Positions 28,075 through 38,063 are shown, counted from the stretch's first letter. The stretch is 64,000 nt of DNA from Flavimobilis soli (GCF_002564025.1 NZ_PDJH01000001.1:1-64000); one strand, 5' to 3'. Translations and numbers: made by a program. The notes: generated from the letters alone by a model not told the origin.

Positions 28075-28104
28075 TGACCCGGGTGCGGGGGAAGTCCGAT
28101 GGCG

Positions 28105-28110
28105 TAGTCT
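28105..28110 (+). promoter_or_regulatory. -10 hexamer TAGTCT for degV
   Basis: TAGTCT, then GCGACCG, then ATG at 28118. It is divergent from the HerA-like promoter only about 30 bases away. Confidence 0.5.
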
Positions 28111-28117
28111 GCGACCG

Positions 28118-28978
28118 ATGTCCCAGCCTGCGCCTGCCGTCCGCGTCGTCACCGACTCGACCGCCTCTCTGCCTCCCTCGACGCTCGAGCGCCTGCGGAT
28201 GACGATCGTGCCGCTCCACGTCCACGTGGGCAGTGCGACCTACCTCGAGGGGGTGGACCTCGCCCCGGACCAGGTCGCGGCGCTCGTCGCGGGCCCTGAC
28301 CGCGTGACGACGTCGCAGCCCACCCCGGCGATGTTCGCCGAGGCGTACGCACGGCTCGCGGACGAAGGTGCGCAGGAGATCGTGTCGGTGCACCTGTCGG
28401 GGGAGCTGTCGGGGACGGTGGGTGCCGCCGAGCTCGGGGCCCGCGAGGTCGGAGTCCGCGTGCACGTCGTCGACTCGCGGACGGCGGCCGGCGCGCTCGG
28501 CGCCGCCGCCGAGGTCGCCGCCAGGGCCGCGATGAACGGTGCGACGGGCGAGCAGGCGGCAGCGCTCGCGCGCCGGACGGCGGGGGCGTCGCACGCGACG
28601 TTCCTCGTCGACTCGCTCGACTACCTGCGCCGCGGCGGCAGGCTGAGCCGGACGGCGAGCGCGATCGGGGGCATGCTCGCGATGAAGCCGCTCCTGACTG
28701 TCGAGGACGGGCGCGTCGAGGTGCTCGCGAAGGTGCGCACGCGCGCTGCCGCGACCGACCGGCTCGCCGAGATCGCGCGCGCCCAGGTCCGTGGGTGCAC
28801 GTCCCCCGTCGTCACGGTGCACCACCTGGACTCCGCGCACGACGCCGGCGAGCTGGCCGTCGAGCTCACGGGCGCGACCGGTGTCGCGGCACGCGTGACG
28901 CCGGTCGGGGCGGTGCTCGGCGCCCACGTGGGCCCGGGCCTCCTCGCGGTCGTGGTCGCAGACACCGACGCAGGCTGA
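28118..28978 (+). CDS. DegV family fatty acid-binding protein
   Basis: A 286-residue DegV protein (FakB-like), which binds a fatty acid for phosphorylation by a partner kinase. The N-terminal motif VRVVTDSTASLPPSTLE and the later TTSQPTPAMFAEAY, SVHLSGELSGT and VDSLDYLRRGGRLS are all hallmarks. The start is fixed by the leaderless TAGTCT spacing; an upstream in-frame extension to 27914 is Ala-rich antisense of the neighbour. No FakA-like kinase is nearby. Confidence 0.92.
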   Translation: MSQPAPAVRVVTDSTASLPPSTLERLRMTIVPLHVHVGSATYLEGVDLAPDQVAALVAGPDRVTTSQPTPAMFAEAYARLADEGAQEIVSVHLSGELSGTVGAAELGAREVGVRVHVVDSRTAAGALGAAAEVAARAAMNGATGEQAAALARRTAGASHATFLVDSLDYLRRGGRLSRTASAIGGMLAMKPLLTVEDGRVEVLAKVRTRAAATDRLAEIARAQVRGCTSPVVTVHHLDSAHDAGELAVELTGATGVAARVTPVGAVLGAHVGPGLLAVVVADTDAG

Positions 28979-29085
28979 GCCTGACTCGCCTCAGGGTCGC
29001 CCACAGGTCGCCGGCCTGACGACCGCGCCCAAGCCGGGGCCCCCGGCCGAGCAGGTCGGGCCGGGTGCGGTCCACCGTGTCGGGC

Positions 29086-29943
29086 ATGTCCCTGCCTCTG
29101 CCCGAGACCGACGACGTCACCGCACTCCGCGCCCGCCTGCGCGGGCACCTCGATCCGCCCGTCCTACGCCGACCCGCCGAGCCCGACGACGAGCCATGGG
29201 ACGCGGGCCCTGTCCGCTGGGAGGTCTCCGGCCGTGCCGCGGCCGCCGTCGCGGTCGCCCTGATCCTCGTGATCGCGGTGCTCGGGGTGCTGCTGTGGCG
29301 GGGAGGGCCGGGCGACGTCGTCGTGCTTCCGGAGGCCGAGCCGGCGATCGGTGCGGGGCTCGCGACGGGCGCGAGCGCGCCCGCAGGCGCGGCAAGCGGA
29401 ACGGCCGCGTCGACGCCGGGCGCTTCGGCGACCGCAGACGCGACGGACGCTGCAGCGGCGCCGGGAGCTGCGACCCTCCTCGTCCACGTCGTCGGGCAGG
29501 TGCGGGAGCCGGGAGTCGTGCAGCTGCCGCCCGGCTCTCGCGTCGGCGACGCGATCCAGGCCGCCGGCGGCGCCAAGGGCAAGGCAGACCTGTCGGCGCT
29601 CAACCTCGCCGCGCCCGTCACCGACGGGGAGCAGGTGCGTGTCCCGAAGCTGGGGGAGACGGTTGTCGGCGGCAGCGCTCCTGCGTCGGGAGCGCCGGCG
29701 AGCGGACCCTCGGCCGGTGGGACCGGGGGAGCCGCGGCTGGCGCTACCAGCACGGTCGACCTCAACACCGCTGACGCCGCGACTCTCGAGACGCTTCCCG
29801 GCGTCGGACCTGTGCTCGCGGGGCGGATCGTCAGCCACCGTGAGCAGCACGGCCCGTTCGCCTCCGTCGATGCCCTCCAGGACGTCAGTGGGATCGGGCC
29901 TGCGACGTTCGCCCGGTTGCGCGACCTGGTGCGGGCGGGGTGA
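29086..29943 (+). CDS. comEA: ComEA-like DNA-binding competence protein
   Basis: Surface DNA receptor of 285 residues. After an acidic cytoplasmic N-terminus there is one membrane segment (about residues 55-75), an Ala/Gly-rich linker, an SLBB domain (VHVVGQVREPGVVQLPPGSRV) and a C-terminal helix-hairpin-helix pair (VDLNTADAATLETLPGVGP and VSGIGPATFARL) that contacts DNA backbone. GTG 29065 is an alternative start. Its TGA overlaps the comEC GTG, so the two are translationally coupled. Confidence 0.93.
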   Translation: MSLPLPETDDVTALRARLRGHLDPPVLRRPAEPDDEPWDAGPVRWEVSGRAAAAVAVALILVIAVLGVLLWRGGPGDVVVLPEAEPAIGAGLATGASAPAGAASGTAASTPGASATADATDAAAAPGAATLLVHVVGQVREPGVVQLPPGSRVGDAIQAAGGAKGKADLSALNLAAPVTDGEQVRVPKLGETVVGGSAPASGAPASGPSAGGTGGAAAGATSTVDLNTADAATLETLPGVGPVLAGRIVSHREQHGPFASVDALQDVSGIGPATFARLRDLVRAG

Positions 29944-31529
29944 GGAAGCCGCTCGACGTCCGGCTCGTGCCCGCGGCCCTCGTCGCGTGGGGCAGCGCCG
30001 CCGTCCTCGCGCCCGCGGGGACGCGCACCTCGGTGACGGCGGCGGTCGTCGCGGCATGCGCAGCGGCGGTCGTCGCGGTGCTCCACGTCGCGGGGCCGGG
30101 AAGGACCTCCGACGGCATCGCCGTCCTGACGCTCGCGGTCGCCGCGACGGTCGCGGCGTCCGCCGCCGTCACGGCCGCACGAGCGTCCTCGACCCTCGCC
30201 GACGACGCCGCAGCGTCGGGCGCGACCGTGCGGCTCACGGCGACCGTGACCTCGGACCCGCGGCCGATACGTGCACCGTGGGAGGACGGCCCGCCCTCAC
30301 GCAGCTCGGTGACGCTGCGCGTCACGCGGATCGAGACCGGCCCCGAGCTGTCACGACGCGCCGCGCAGGACGTGCGGCTCCCCGTCTCCGTCGTCGGGGG
30401 AGGCGCGTGGACGGACGTCGCCTACGGGACGAGCATCACGACGTCGGGCACCTTGCGTCCTGCCGACAGCTCGCGGCCCGAGCGCTACGAGCTCGTCCGC
30501 CCCACCCGACCCGAGCTCGTCGCCCCCGAGAACGCGCCGCTGCGCGTCGCGGCGCGCGTCCGAGCCGGTCTCGCCGCGACCGTCGCCGACCGCGACGCCG
30601 ACGTCGCCGGGCTCGTGCGCGGCATGACCGTCGGCGACCGCGCCGCCCTCGCCCCCGAGCTCGACGAGGCGATGCGCACCACCGGCCTCACCCACCTGAC
30701 CGCCGTGTCTGGCGCGCACGTCGTCATCGTCGTCGGGACGCTCCTCGCCCTGCTCGTCCTCCTCAAGGTGCCGCCGGCCGGCAGAGTCGCGGTGCTCGTC
30801 GTCGCGCTCGCGGCCTTCGTCCTTCTCGTGCGTCCCGACGCGTCCGTGCTCCGCGCCGCCGCGATGGGCAGCGTCGCGCTCCTGGGCATCGCGGCCGGTC
30901 GACCGGCGAGCGCACTGCCCGCGCTCGGCACCTCGGTCGTCGTGCTCCTCGTCGTGGACCCGTGGCTCGCACGGTCCTTCGGCTTCGTGCTCTCGGTCGT
31001 CGCGACCGGCGCGCTCGTCCTCGGGGCGTCGCCCCTCGCCGCCGCCCTCGAGCGCCGCCGGGTGCCGTCATGGCTCGCGCTCCTCGTCGCCGTGCCGACG
31101 GTCGCGCAGCTCGCGTGCGGCCCGGTCGTCGTGCTGCTGTCACCCACGCTGCCGACGTACGCCGTGCTCGCGAACGTCCTGGTCACACCCGTCGTCGCCC
31201 CCGCGACCGTCAGCGGGGTCCTGGCCGCCCTCCTGAGCACCGCGTCGCCTGGGCTCGCGGAGGTCGTCGTGCTGCCTGCGTGCTGGGCGGCCGACTGGAT
31301 CGCCCGGGTGTCGACGACGCTCGCCGGGTGGCCCGGTGCGGCACTGCCGTGGCCGGAGGGCGTCCCGGGAGCCGTGCTGCTCGCGGCCGCCACCCTGACC
31401 GCCTGGGCGGCCGTCGCCGCGATCCCGGCGGTGCGCTGGTCCTGGCAGGACGCCCGGGTACGCCACCGGCGCGCCCGGTCGGTCGCGCGCTCACGTCGTC
31501 CGGCGTCGGGCGTCCGTGCGTGTCGGTGA
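29940..31529 (+). CDS. comEC: ComEC/Rec2 competence membrane protein
   Basis: Polytopic membrane channel of 529 residues for single-stranded DNA import. The DUF4131-like N-terminal region (VRLTATVTSDPRP) precedes the Competence domain with its signature GLTHLTAVSGAHVVIVVG (about residue 240), followed by about eight membrane segments. The metallo-beta-lactamase nuclease domain found at the C-terminus of many ComEC proteins is absent; the protein ends in an Arg-rich tail. It is followed closely by holA. Confidence 0.93.
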   Translation: MRKPLDVRLVPAALVAWGSAAVLAPAGTRTSVTAAVVAACAAAVVAVLHVAGPGRTSDGIAVLTLAVAATVAASAAVTAARASSTLADDAAASGATVRLTATVTSDPRPIRAPWEDGPPSRSSVTLRVTRIETGPELSRRAAQDVRLPVSVVGGGAWTDVAYGTSITTSGTLRPADSSRPERYELVRPTRPELVAPENAPLRVAARVRAGLAATVADRDADVAGLVRGMTVGDRAALAPELDEAMRTTGLTHLTAVSGAHVVIVVGTLLALLVLLKVPPAGRVAVLVVALAAFVLLVRPDASVLRAAAMGSVALLGIAAGRPASALPALGTSVVVLLVVDPWLARSFGFVLSVVATGALVLGASPLAAALERRRVPSWLALLVAVPTVAQLACGPVVVLLSPTLPTYAVLANVLVTPVVAPATVSGVLAALLSTASPGLAEVVVLPACWAADWIARVSTTLAGWPGAALPWPEGVPGAVLLAAATLTAWAAVAAIPAVRWSWQDARVRHRRARSVARSRRPASGVRACR

Positions 31530-31548
31530 TCCGTGGGATTCTTGGAGC

Positions 31549-32559
31549 ATGGTCACGCGCGCTCGTCCGTCCTCCCGCCCTGCCGCCGGAGCGGCGACCT
31601 GGGACACCGTGAGCCTCGCGCCCGTCGTGCTCGTCCACGGCGCGGAGGACCTTCTCGTCGAGCGCGCCGTCCAGCGCCTCACCGGCCTCGCCCGCGAGGC
31701 GATGCCCGACGTCGAGGTGGTCGACGTCGAGGCGAGCACCTACCAGAGCGGCATGCTCGCGGTCGAGACGAGCCCGTCGCTGTTCGCCGAGGAGCGGCTC
31801 GTCGTCGTGCGCGGCGCTGAGTCGATGAGCGACGCCCTCACGCCGGACGTCGTCGAGTACCTCGCCGCGCCCGCGTCGGACGTCTTCCTCGTGATCGAGC
31901 ACCGTGGCGGCCAGCGCGGCAAGAAGCTGCTCGACGCGGTCAAGGCGTCAGGGGCTCCCGTCGCCGCGTGCGAGCCGATCAAGAAGGACGCGGACAAGGT
32001 CGCGTTCGCCGCAGCCGAGTTCCGCGCGGCAGGGCGCCGCGCCGACGCGGGCGCGGTGCGAGCGCTCGTCGAGGCGCTCGGCTCCGACCTGCGCGAGCTC
32101 GCGTCCGCGTGCTCCCAGCTGTGCTCCGACACGACCGGCACCATCTCCGAGGCCGTCGTCGCCCGCTACTACGGCGGTCGCGTCGAGGCGACCGGCTTCC
32201 GCGTCGCCGACGCCGCAGTCGCCGGGAACCGCGCCGAGGCCGTCGCGCTGCTGCGGCACGCCCTGTCGACCGGCGTGGACCCGGTGCCGATCGTCGCCGT
32301 CCTCGCGATGAAGCTGCGTGCTCTCGCCAAGGTCGCCGCGATGCGCGGCCGCGGGGGAGCGACTGCGGGCCAGCTCGGCATGGCGCCCTGGCAGATCGAC
32401 AAGGCCCGCAAGGACCTGCAGCGCTGGACGCCCGAGGGGCTCGCGCAGGCGATCACCGCGGTCGCCGAGGCCGACGCCGAGGTCAAGGGTGCGGGCCGCG
32501 ACCCGGTCTATGCGGTCGAGCGCGCCGTCCTGCGCATCTGCGCGGCCACCCAGGACTGA
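31549..32559 (+). CDS. holA: DNA polymerase III delta subunit
   Basis: Clamp-loader subunit of 336 residues that opens the beta ring. PVVLVHGAEDLLVERAV and SPSLFAEERLVVVRGAE are the usual N-terminal motifs, and FRVADAAVAGNRAEAVALLRHAL with PIVAVLAMKLRAL belong to the C-terminal collar. ATG 31549 is chosen; GGAG lies only one base upstream, too near for a normal ribosome site, while GATTCT ends 6 bases before ATG, so a leaderless start is possible. It sits 20 bases after comEC, the usual actinobacterial order. Confidence 0.93.
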   Translation: MVTRARPSSRPAAGAATWDTVSLAPVVLVHGAEDLLVERAVQRLTGLAREAMPDVEVVDVEASTYQSGMLAVETSPSLFAEERLVVVRGAESMSDALTPDVVEYLAAPASDVFLVIEHRGGQRGKKLLDAVKASGAPVAACEPIKKDADKVAFAAAEFRAAGRRADAGAVRALVEALGSDLRELASACSQLCSDTTGTISEAVVARYYGGRVEATGFRVADAAVAGNRAEAVALLRHALSTGVDPVPIVAVLAMKLRALAKVAAMRGRGGATAGQLGMAPWQIDKARKDLQRWTPEGLAQAITAVAEADAEVKGAGRDPVYAVERAVLRICAATQD

Positions 32560-32615
32560 CCCGGGCTCTGCGACGCGCGGACGCGTAAACGGGTGTTCGT
32601 CGCCCTGACATGCCA

Positions 32616-32646
32616 AAGGCGCCGACCCCCTCAGGGGCGGCGCCTT
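32616..32646. terminator. Bidirectional terminator between holA and rpsT
   Basis: AAGGCGCCG (32616-32624) pairs with CGGCGCCTT, ending at 32646, with an inner CCCC/GGGG stem around TCA-type loop. It lies between convergent genes and has A/T flanks on both sides. Confidence 0.75.
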
Positions 32647-32685
32647 CAGCAACTCACGTTCCCGGCGTGGAGGCCGGGAGGCACA

Positions 32686-32946
32686 TCACAGGCCGTTGAC
32701 GGCCTTCGCCAGGGCGGACTTGCGGTTCGCAGCCTGGTTGGCGTGGATGACGCCCTTCGACACGGCCTTGTCCAGCTTCCTGGACGTGACCTGGAGCGCG
32801 GCAGTCGCAGCGTCCTTGTCGCCGGCGGCCACGGCCTCGCGGACCTTGCGGACGTTGCTCTTGAGCTCCGTCTTCACGGCCTTGTTACGCAGGCGCGCCT
32901 TCTCGTTGGTGCGGATGCGCTTGATCTGAGACTTGATGTTCGCCAC
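32686..32946 (-). CDS. rpsT: 30S ribosomal protein S20
   Basis: An 86-residue S20 that binds 16S rRNA. The GTG start at 32946 gives the canonical [20 protein letters not shown]; the upstream extension to 33084 is not homologous. [17 protein letters not shown] at the C-terminus is diagnostic. The transcript probably starts near 33080, leaving a leader of more than 100 bases, which leaves room for post-transcriptional control. Confidence 0.97.
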   Translation of the reverse strand: MANIKSQIKRIRTNEKARLRNKAVKTELKSNVRKVREAVAAGDKDAATAALQVTSRKLDKAVSKGVIHANQAANRKSALAKAVNGL

Positions 32947-33086
32947 GTGTGGACTTTCTGGTGTGTTCGCCCGAAGGCGAGCTGACAGGTCGTAGAGGAC
33001 TGCTCCAACGCCGGGACTTGGGGTGGGGAACCCGTGGAGAGGCGCTGGACCTGTGCCCGCCGACCTGGGCGGACACGCAAACACAC

Positions 33087-33092
33087 ATGCTA
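33087..33092 (-). promoter_or_regulatory. Candidate -10 TAGCAT for rpsT
   Basis: TAGCAT on the minus strand, about 140 bases before the rpsT start. No strong -35. It is the best TANNNT in the 228-base gap, which otherwise shows no gene. Confidence 0.35.
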
Positions 33093-33173
33093 CCAGCCGG
33101 GCCCCACGGGGTCGACCCTCCGGGACGCGACGGGCGTCACGCCGTCAGGCACCGCGCCGACGCCTTCCGGAGG

Positions 33174-33788
33174 TCAACCGATCTGGGCTGTGACCAGGTC
33201 GAACGTCGCGCGGTCCATGATCGCGCCCTCGCGGCGCACCCGCTCCGGGTCGATCCGCAGCACGCGGTCGAGCCGCACCTCGGAGTCGCGACCGCGCGAG
33301 TCCCAGGGGCCCGAGCCGATGTCGAGCCAGCGCCGCCCGCGTCGCGCCTCGGCCGCGACGTCCCGCGAGTGGTCCTTGCTCGTGAGCATGAGGGCCAGGA
33401 GCCACGGGCCGTCGTGCCCGACGACGAGCACGGGCCGGTCCTTCCCCTGCGAGTGGTCCTCCTCGTACGGCACCCACGTCCACACGATCTCGCCCGGGTC
33501 GGCGTCGCCGTCGAGGGCGGGCGCGTAGACCGGGTCGATCGCGCCGGTGTAGTCGCCCGGGTATGCGTCCCGGGCGCCCTGCGGTGGCGCCGTGGGTCGC
33601 GGCGACGTCGGGCGCGGCGCGGGCCGCGGGGTGGCGCGGTCCTTGCGCGCAGGGGGCGGCGCCGGGGTCGGGCTCGGTGCCCCAGCCGGTCCCGGCGTCG
33701 TGCGCTCTCCTCGGCGCGGGGACGCGAGGAGGGCAGCGGCGGTACGGGCCGCGCCGGCGAGGAGGTCGGACCAGGAGCGAGTCGGCAT
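33174..33788 (-). CDS. PemK/MazF-fold protein with Pro-rich N-terminus
   Basis: The C-terminal 110 residues have the PemK/MazF fold signature: [13 protein letters not shown], then [13 protein letters not shown] and [13 protein letters not shown]. MazF-fold proteins are usually mRNA-cleaving toxins. The N-terminal 85 residues are Pro/Ala/Arg-rich and disordered, which is not typical of a toxin. No antitoxin gene lies beside it on either side. The start ATG 33788 is backed by TATCCT 7 bases upstream. It may be a domesticated MazF-fold protein rather than half of a toxin-antitoxin pair. Confidence 0.82.
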   Translation of the reverse strand: MPTRSWSDLLAGAARTAAALLASPRRGERTTPGPAGAPSPTPAPPPARKDRATPRPAPRPTSPRPTAPPQGARDAYPGDYTGAIDPVYAPALDGDADPGEIVWTWVPYEEDHSQGKDRPVLVVGHDGPWLLALMLTSKDHSRDVAAEARRGRRWLDIGSGPWDSRGRDSEVRLDRVLRIDPERVRREGAIMDRATFDLVTAQIG

Positions 33789-33795
33789 GCGCGCC

Positions 33796-33801
33796 AGGAT
33801 A
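33796..33801 (-). promoter_or_regulatory. -10 hexamer TATCCT for the PemK/MazF-fold gene
   Basis: TATCCT on the minus strand, then GGCGCGC, then ATG at 33788. Confidence 0.5.
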
Positions 33802-33874
33802 CGGCGCTCGGGGCCGGCGCGGACGGTGGGCGCGGGGGAGCAGGCGGCGAGTTCGTCGGCCGCGCCGGTCATGG

Positions 33875-33880
33875 GACAAT
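33875..33880 (+). promoter_or_regulatory. -10-like hexamer GACAAT for lepA
   Basis: GACAAT, then GGCACCC, then GTG at 33888. The same GACAAT is found 6 bases before the recO GTG. Confidence 0.4.
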
Positions 33881-33887
33881 GGCACCC

Positions 33888-35774
33888 GTGACCCCGATTC
33901 CCACAGCAGCCCAGACGGCCCGCATCCAGCCCGCCGCCACAGCGCCCGAGCTGCTGCGCAACTTCTGCATCATCGCCCACATCGACCACGGCAAGTCGAC
34001 CCTCGCCGACCGCATGCTCCAGCTCACGGGCGTCGTCGAGCAGCGCGCGATGCGCGCGCAGTACCTCGACCGCATGGACATCGAGCGCGAGCGCGGCATC
34101 ACGATCAAGTCGCAGGCCGTGCGCATGCCCTGGGCGCTCACGGACGAGGACGGCGTCTCGACGCCGTACGCGCTCAACATGATCGACACCCCGGGCCACG
34201 TCGACTTCACGTACGAGGTCTCCCGCTCGCTCGCCGCGTGCGAGGGTGCGGTGCTCCTGGTCGACGCCGCGCAGGGCATCGAGGCGCAGACGCTCGCCAA
34301 CCTCTATCTCGCGATGGAGAACGAGCTCGCGATCATCCCCGTGCTCAACAAGATCGACCTCCCGGCTGCGCAGCCCGAGAAGTACGCGGAGGAGATCGCC
34401 GGCCTCGTCGGCGTCGACCCCGAGACCGTCCTCAAGGTGTCCGGCAAGACGGGCGAGGGCGTCACCGAGCTCCTCGACCGCATCGTCGAGGCCGTGCCGG
34501 CGCCCGTGGGGGACCCCGACGGTCCCGCCCGCGCGATGATCTTCGACTCGGTCTACGACACGTACCGGGGCGTCGTCACGTACGTCCGCGTCGTCGACGG
34601 CAAGCTCAACCCGCGCGAGCGCATCGCGATGATGTCGACCAAGGCGACCCACGACCTCCTCGAGATCGGCGTGTCCTCCCCGGAGCCGGTGCCGACCGAC
34701 GGTCTCGGCGTCGGCGAGGTGGGCTACCTCATCACGGGCGTGAAGGACGTGCGCCAGTCGAAGGTCGGTGACACGGTCACCAACGCGGCGAAGCCCGCAC
34801 CCGAGGCGCTCGGCGGCTACTCCGACCCCAAGCCGATGGTCTTCTCGGGCCTCTACCCGATCGACGGCTCGGACTACCCGGTGCTGCGCGACGCGCTCGA
34901 CAAGCTCAAGCTCAACGACGCCGCGCTCGTCTACGAGCCCGAGACGTCCGTCGCGCTCGGCTTCGGCTTCCGTGTCGGCTACCTCGGTCTGCTCCACCTC
35001 GAGATCGTGCGCGAGCGCCTCGAGCGCGAGTTCGACCTCGACCTCATCTCGACGGCCCCCAACGTCATCTACGAGGTGACGATGGAGGACAAGTCCGTCG
35101 TCACGGTGACGAACCCGAGCGAGTTCCCCGGCGGCAAGATCGGCGAGGTCCGTGAGCCCGTCGTCAAGGCGACGATCCTCGCACCGAGCGAGTTCATCGG
35201 CGCGATCATGGAGCTCTGCCAGACGAAGCGCGGCGACCTCCAGGGCATGGACTACCTCTCGGCGGACCGCGTCGAGCTGCGCTACTTCCTGCCGCTCGCG
35301 GAGATCGTGTTCGACTTCTTCGACCAGCTCAAGTCGAAGACGCGCGGCTACGCGTCGCTCGACTACGACGTCATCGGCGAGCAGGCGGCCGACCTGGTCA
35401 AGGTCGACATCCTGCTGCAGGGCGAGCAGGTCGACGCGTTCAGCGCGATCGTGCACAAGGACAAGGCGTACGCGTACGGCGTGATGATGACGGGCAAGCT
35501 CAAGGAGCTCATCCCGAGGCAGCAGTTCGAGGTGCCGATCCAGGCAGCCGTCGGCGCGCGCGTCATCGCCCGCGAGACGATCCGCGCGATCCGCAAGGAC
35601 GTCCTCGCGAAGTGCTACGGCGGTGACATCTCCCGCAAGCGCAAGCTCCTCGAGAAGCAGAAGGAGGGCAAGAAGCGCATGAAGACGATCGGTCGCGTGG
35701 ACGTCCCCCAGGAGGCGTTCATCGCCGCGCTGTCGTCCGACGCTGCCGACCCGAAGGACAAGGGCAAGAAGTGA
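33888..35774 (+). CDS. lepA: Elongation factor 4 (LepA), ribosomal back-translocase GTPase
   Basis: Translational GTPase of 628 residues. G1 is [10 protein letters not shown]2 includes [11 protein letters not shown]3 is DTPGHVD and G4 is NKID. The C-terminal LepA-specific domain with [17 protein letters not shown] is present, which separates it from EF-G. GTG 33888 is preferred because of the GACAAT spacing; ATG 33879, three codons upstream, is equally in frame. It is followed by hemW with a 4-base overlap. Confidence 0.97.
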   Translation: MTPIPTAAQTARIQPAATAPELLRNFCIIAHIDHGKSTLADRMLQLTGVVEQRAMRAQYLDRMDIERERGITIKSQAVRMPWALTDEDGVSTPYALNMIDTPGHVDFTYEVSRSLAACEGAVLLVDAAQGIEAQTLANLYLAMENELAIIPVLNKIDLPAAQPEKYAEEIAGLVGVDPETVLKVSGKTGEGVTELLDRIVEAVPAPVGDPDGPARAMIFDSVYDTYRGVVTYVRVVDGKLNPRERIAMMSTKATHDLLEIGVSSPEPVPTDGLGVGEVGYLITGVKDVRQSKVGDTVTNAAKPAPEALGGYSDPKPMVFSGLYPIDGSDYPVLRDALDKLKLNDAALVYEPETSVALGFGFRVGYLGLLHLEIVRERLEREFDLDLISTAPNVIYEVTMEDKSVVTVTNPSEFPGGKIGEVREPVVKATILAPSEFIGAIMELCQTKRGDLQGMDYLSADRVELRYFLPLAEIVFDFFDQLKSKTRGYASLDYDVIGEQAADLVKVDILLQGEQVDAFSAIVHKDKAYAYGVMMTGKLKELIPRQQFEVPIQAAVGARVIARETIRAIRKDVLAKCYGGDISRKRKLLEKQKEGKKRMKTIGRVDVPQEAFIAALSSDAADPKDKGKK

Positions 35775-37045
35775 CGCCTGCCCTGCCGGACGGGGAGCCC
35801 GCGCCGCTCGACGGCGCCCTGCCCCGCTGGGCGGGGGGAACGACGCCGGACCGCAGGTTCGGCGTGTACGTGCACGTGCCGTTCTGCACGGTCCGCTGCG
35901 GCTACTGCGACTTCAACACGTACACGGCGACCGAGCTGGGCGGCGGTGCGAGCCAGGACTCGTACGCGGACACGGCGCTGCGCGAGATCGCGCTCGGGCG
36001 CGGCGTGCTCGAGCGTGCGGGCTTCCCGCGGCGTCCCGTCTCGACGGTGTTCTTCGGCGGGGGCACCCCGACGATCCTCCCGGCGAGCGACCTCGCGCGG
36101 ATCCTCGACGGGATCCGGGACGCGTGGGGTCTCGAGGAGGGAGCCGAGGTCACGACCGAGGCGAACCCGGACTCGGTCTCGCCGCAGTACCTGCAGACCC
36201 TCGCGGATGCCGGCTTCACGCGCGTCTCGTTCGGCATGCAGTCCGCCGTCCCGCACGTGCTCGCGACGCTCGAGCGCACGCACGACCCGGCGCGCATCCC
36301 CGACGTCGTCGCGTGGGCGCGCGCTGCGGGCCTCGACGTGTCGCTCGACCTCATCTATGGCACCCCGGGGGAGTCGCTCGACGACTGGCGCACGAGCGTC
36401 GAGAGCGCGCTCTCGACGGGGGTCGACCACGTCTCGGCGTACGCGCTCGTCGTCGAGCCGGGGACGAAGATGGCGGTGCAGGTCCGCCGCGGCGAGCTGA
36501 CGCTGCCTGACGAGGACGACCAGGCGGCGAAGTACGAGCTTGCCGACGACCTGCTGGCTGCCGCTGGCCTGCACTGGTACGAGGTGTCGAACTGGGCGCG
36601 CACGCGCGCCGACGGGTCGGTCGCGGCGTGCCGCCACAACCTCGCCTACTGGCGCGGCGACGACTGGTGGGGCGTAGGGCCGGGCGCGCACTCGTACGTC
36701 GGCGGCCCTCTCATGGCCGAAGACGGCGCTCGCGTCGACGGGGTGCGCTGGTGGAACGTCAAGCACCCGCGGCGGTACGCCGCGTCGCTCGAGCGGGGCG
36801 AGAGCCCTGCCGCGGGGCGCGAGGCGATCGACGCGTCGACCGCGGCGCTCGAGAGGGTCATGCTCGGGGTCCGCCTCGCGGAGGGCCTCGACCTGTCCGT
36901 ACTGTCCGACGCCGGACGGCGCGCCGTCGCCGGTCACGTCGCCTCGGGTCTGCTCGACGGTCGCGCTGCGGTGCAGGGCCGGGCCCTGCTGACGCGGCAG
37001 GGACGGCTCCTCGCGGATGCCGTCGTGCGGGACCTGACCGACTGA
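35771..37045 (+). CDS. hemW: HemW, radical SAM haem chaperone
   Basis: Radical SAM protein of 424 residues, homologous to coproporphyrinogen dehydrogenase but thought to insert haem into target proteins. The 4Fe-4S motif is CTVRCGYC (Cys39, Cys43, Cys46). The following residue is Asp rather than the Cys found in true HemN, which supports Hem[11 protein letters not shown] and [11 protein letters not shown] follow. GTG start overlaps the lepA stop, as in many actinobacteria. Confidence 0.94.
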   Translation: MTPALPDGEPAPLDGALPRWAGGTTPDRRFGVYVHVPFCTVRCGYCDFNTYTATELGGGASQDSYADTALREIALGRGVLERAGFPRRPVSTVFFGGGTPTILPASDLARILDGIRDAWGLEEGAEVTTEANPDSVSPQYLQTLADAGFTRVSFGMQSAVPHVLATLERTHDPARIPDVVAWARAAGLDVSLDLIYGTPGESLDDWRTSVESALSTGVDHVSAYALVVEPGTKMAVQVRRGELTLPDEDDQAAKYELADDLLAAAGLHWYEVSNWARTRADGSVAACRHNLAYWRGDDWWGVGPGAHSYVGGPLMAEDGARVDGVRWWNVKHPRRYAASLERGESPAAGREAIDASTAALERVMLGVRLAEGLDLSVLSDAGRRAVAGHVASGLLDGRAAVQGRALLTRQGRLLADAVVRDLTD

Positions 37046-37133
37046 CAGCGGGTCCTGGTGCGTCGTGCAGCGCACCGCGCCGCGTGCGCTGCTACGGTCC
37101 TCCGGACGTACAGCACCGATCAGCGGAGACACG

Positions 37134-38047
37134 ATGAGCGACGGCCTTCCCCCGAACCCGAACGGCAGCGAGGGGGCGCCCGGACCCGGGGAGCCCCAGC
37201 AGCCCTACGGCCAGCAGCCGCCCTACGGCCAGCCCTCCGGCGGGCAGGGGCCGTACGGTCAGCAGCCTCCCTACGGCCAGCCCTATGGCCAGCAGCCGCC
37301 GTTCGGTCAGCAGCCCTACGGGCAGTTCCCGAGCACGAGCGGGAGCAGCCTCGGCGTCCCGGCCATCGGACCGTTCTCGTTCGGTGAGGGCTTCACCGTG
37401 GCGTGGAAGGCGTTCGGGGCGCGAGCGGGGATGTGGCTCGGCCTGATGGCCGTCTGCATCGGCGTCGGCCTGGTCATCTCGACCTTCCTCGGCGGGCCGG
37501 TCGACTGGAACGCGAACGTGAACGGCGAGTCGTTCAACGCCGCGAACCTGTTCCCGACCCCCACGTGGGCGGCCACGGCGCTCCTTCGCGACCTGGCCTC
37601 GGAGGTCATCGTCGCGATCCTGACGATCAAGCTGACCCAGCACGCCGTCCGGCAGGTCCGCGGCGAGACGGTCACGTTCAGCTCGTTCTTCACGACCGTC
37701 AACGCGAACGCGACCCTCATCTCTGCGTTCGTCATCCGGCGGCGACCGTCCTGATCGACCGCACGCCGTTCGTCGCGCCGCTCGCGGGGATCGCGCTGAG
37801 CGCCCTGACGTTGTTCGTCGGCGCGTTCGCTGCAGAGCCTGGAGCCGCGGGGATCAGCCCGATCGTGAGTAGCATCCAGCTCTTCGCGCAGCGCCCGGGC
37901 GCGGCCCTCGCCACGTTTGCCGGCGGGCTCATCTTCATCATCGGTGGCTTCTTGGCCTGCTGCATCGGTCTCGTCGTCGCGATCCCGCTCGCCGCGCTCT
38001 ACAGCGCCTACGGGTTCCAGCGGATCCTGGGGCAGCCGATCGCCTAG
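37134..38047 (+). CDS. Tyr-Gly-Gln-Gln-Pro-rich membrane protein, frameshifted
   Basis: The N-terminal 65 residues are repeats of the PYGQQPPYGQP type. They are followed by hydrophobic segments (MWLGLMAVCIGVGLVISTFLG and others) like those of the next gene, so the two are tandem paralogues. The first frame stops at 37754. The rest of the membrane domain is one frame over, from AATVLIDRTPF to a stop at 38047. Restoring one C near 37736-37737 joins them as FVIPAATVLID, giving 304 residues. GGAG lies 6 bases before ATG 37134. Function unknown. Confidence 0.75.
37195..37325 (+). repeat. Degenerate tandem repeat encoding PYGQQP units
   Basis: Repeats of CCCTACGGCCAGCAGCCG-like units with synonymous drift (TACGGT, TATGGC, TTCGGT). 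Such low-complexity tails on actinobacterial membrane proteins are usually cytoplasmic and may drive clustering. Confidence 0.7.
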
Positions 38048-38063
38048 TTCTGACGGCGGCGCG

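Noticed and set aside
33789..35456. Extension of the PemK-like frame through the lepA region
   Set aside because: It is antisense to lepA; a promoter and ATG at 33788 give a sensible N-terminus.
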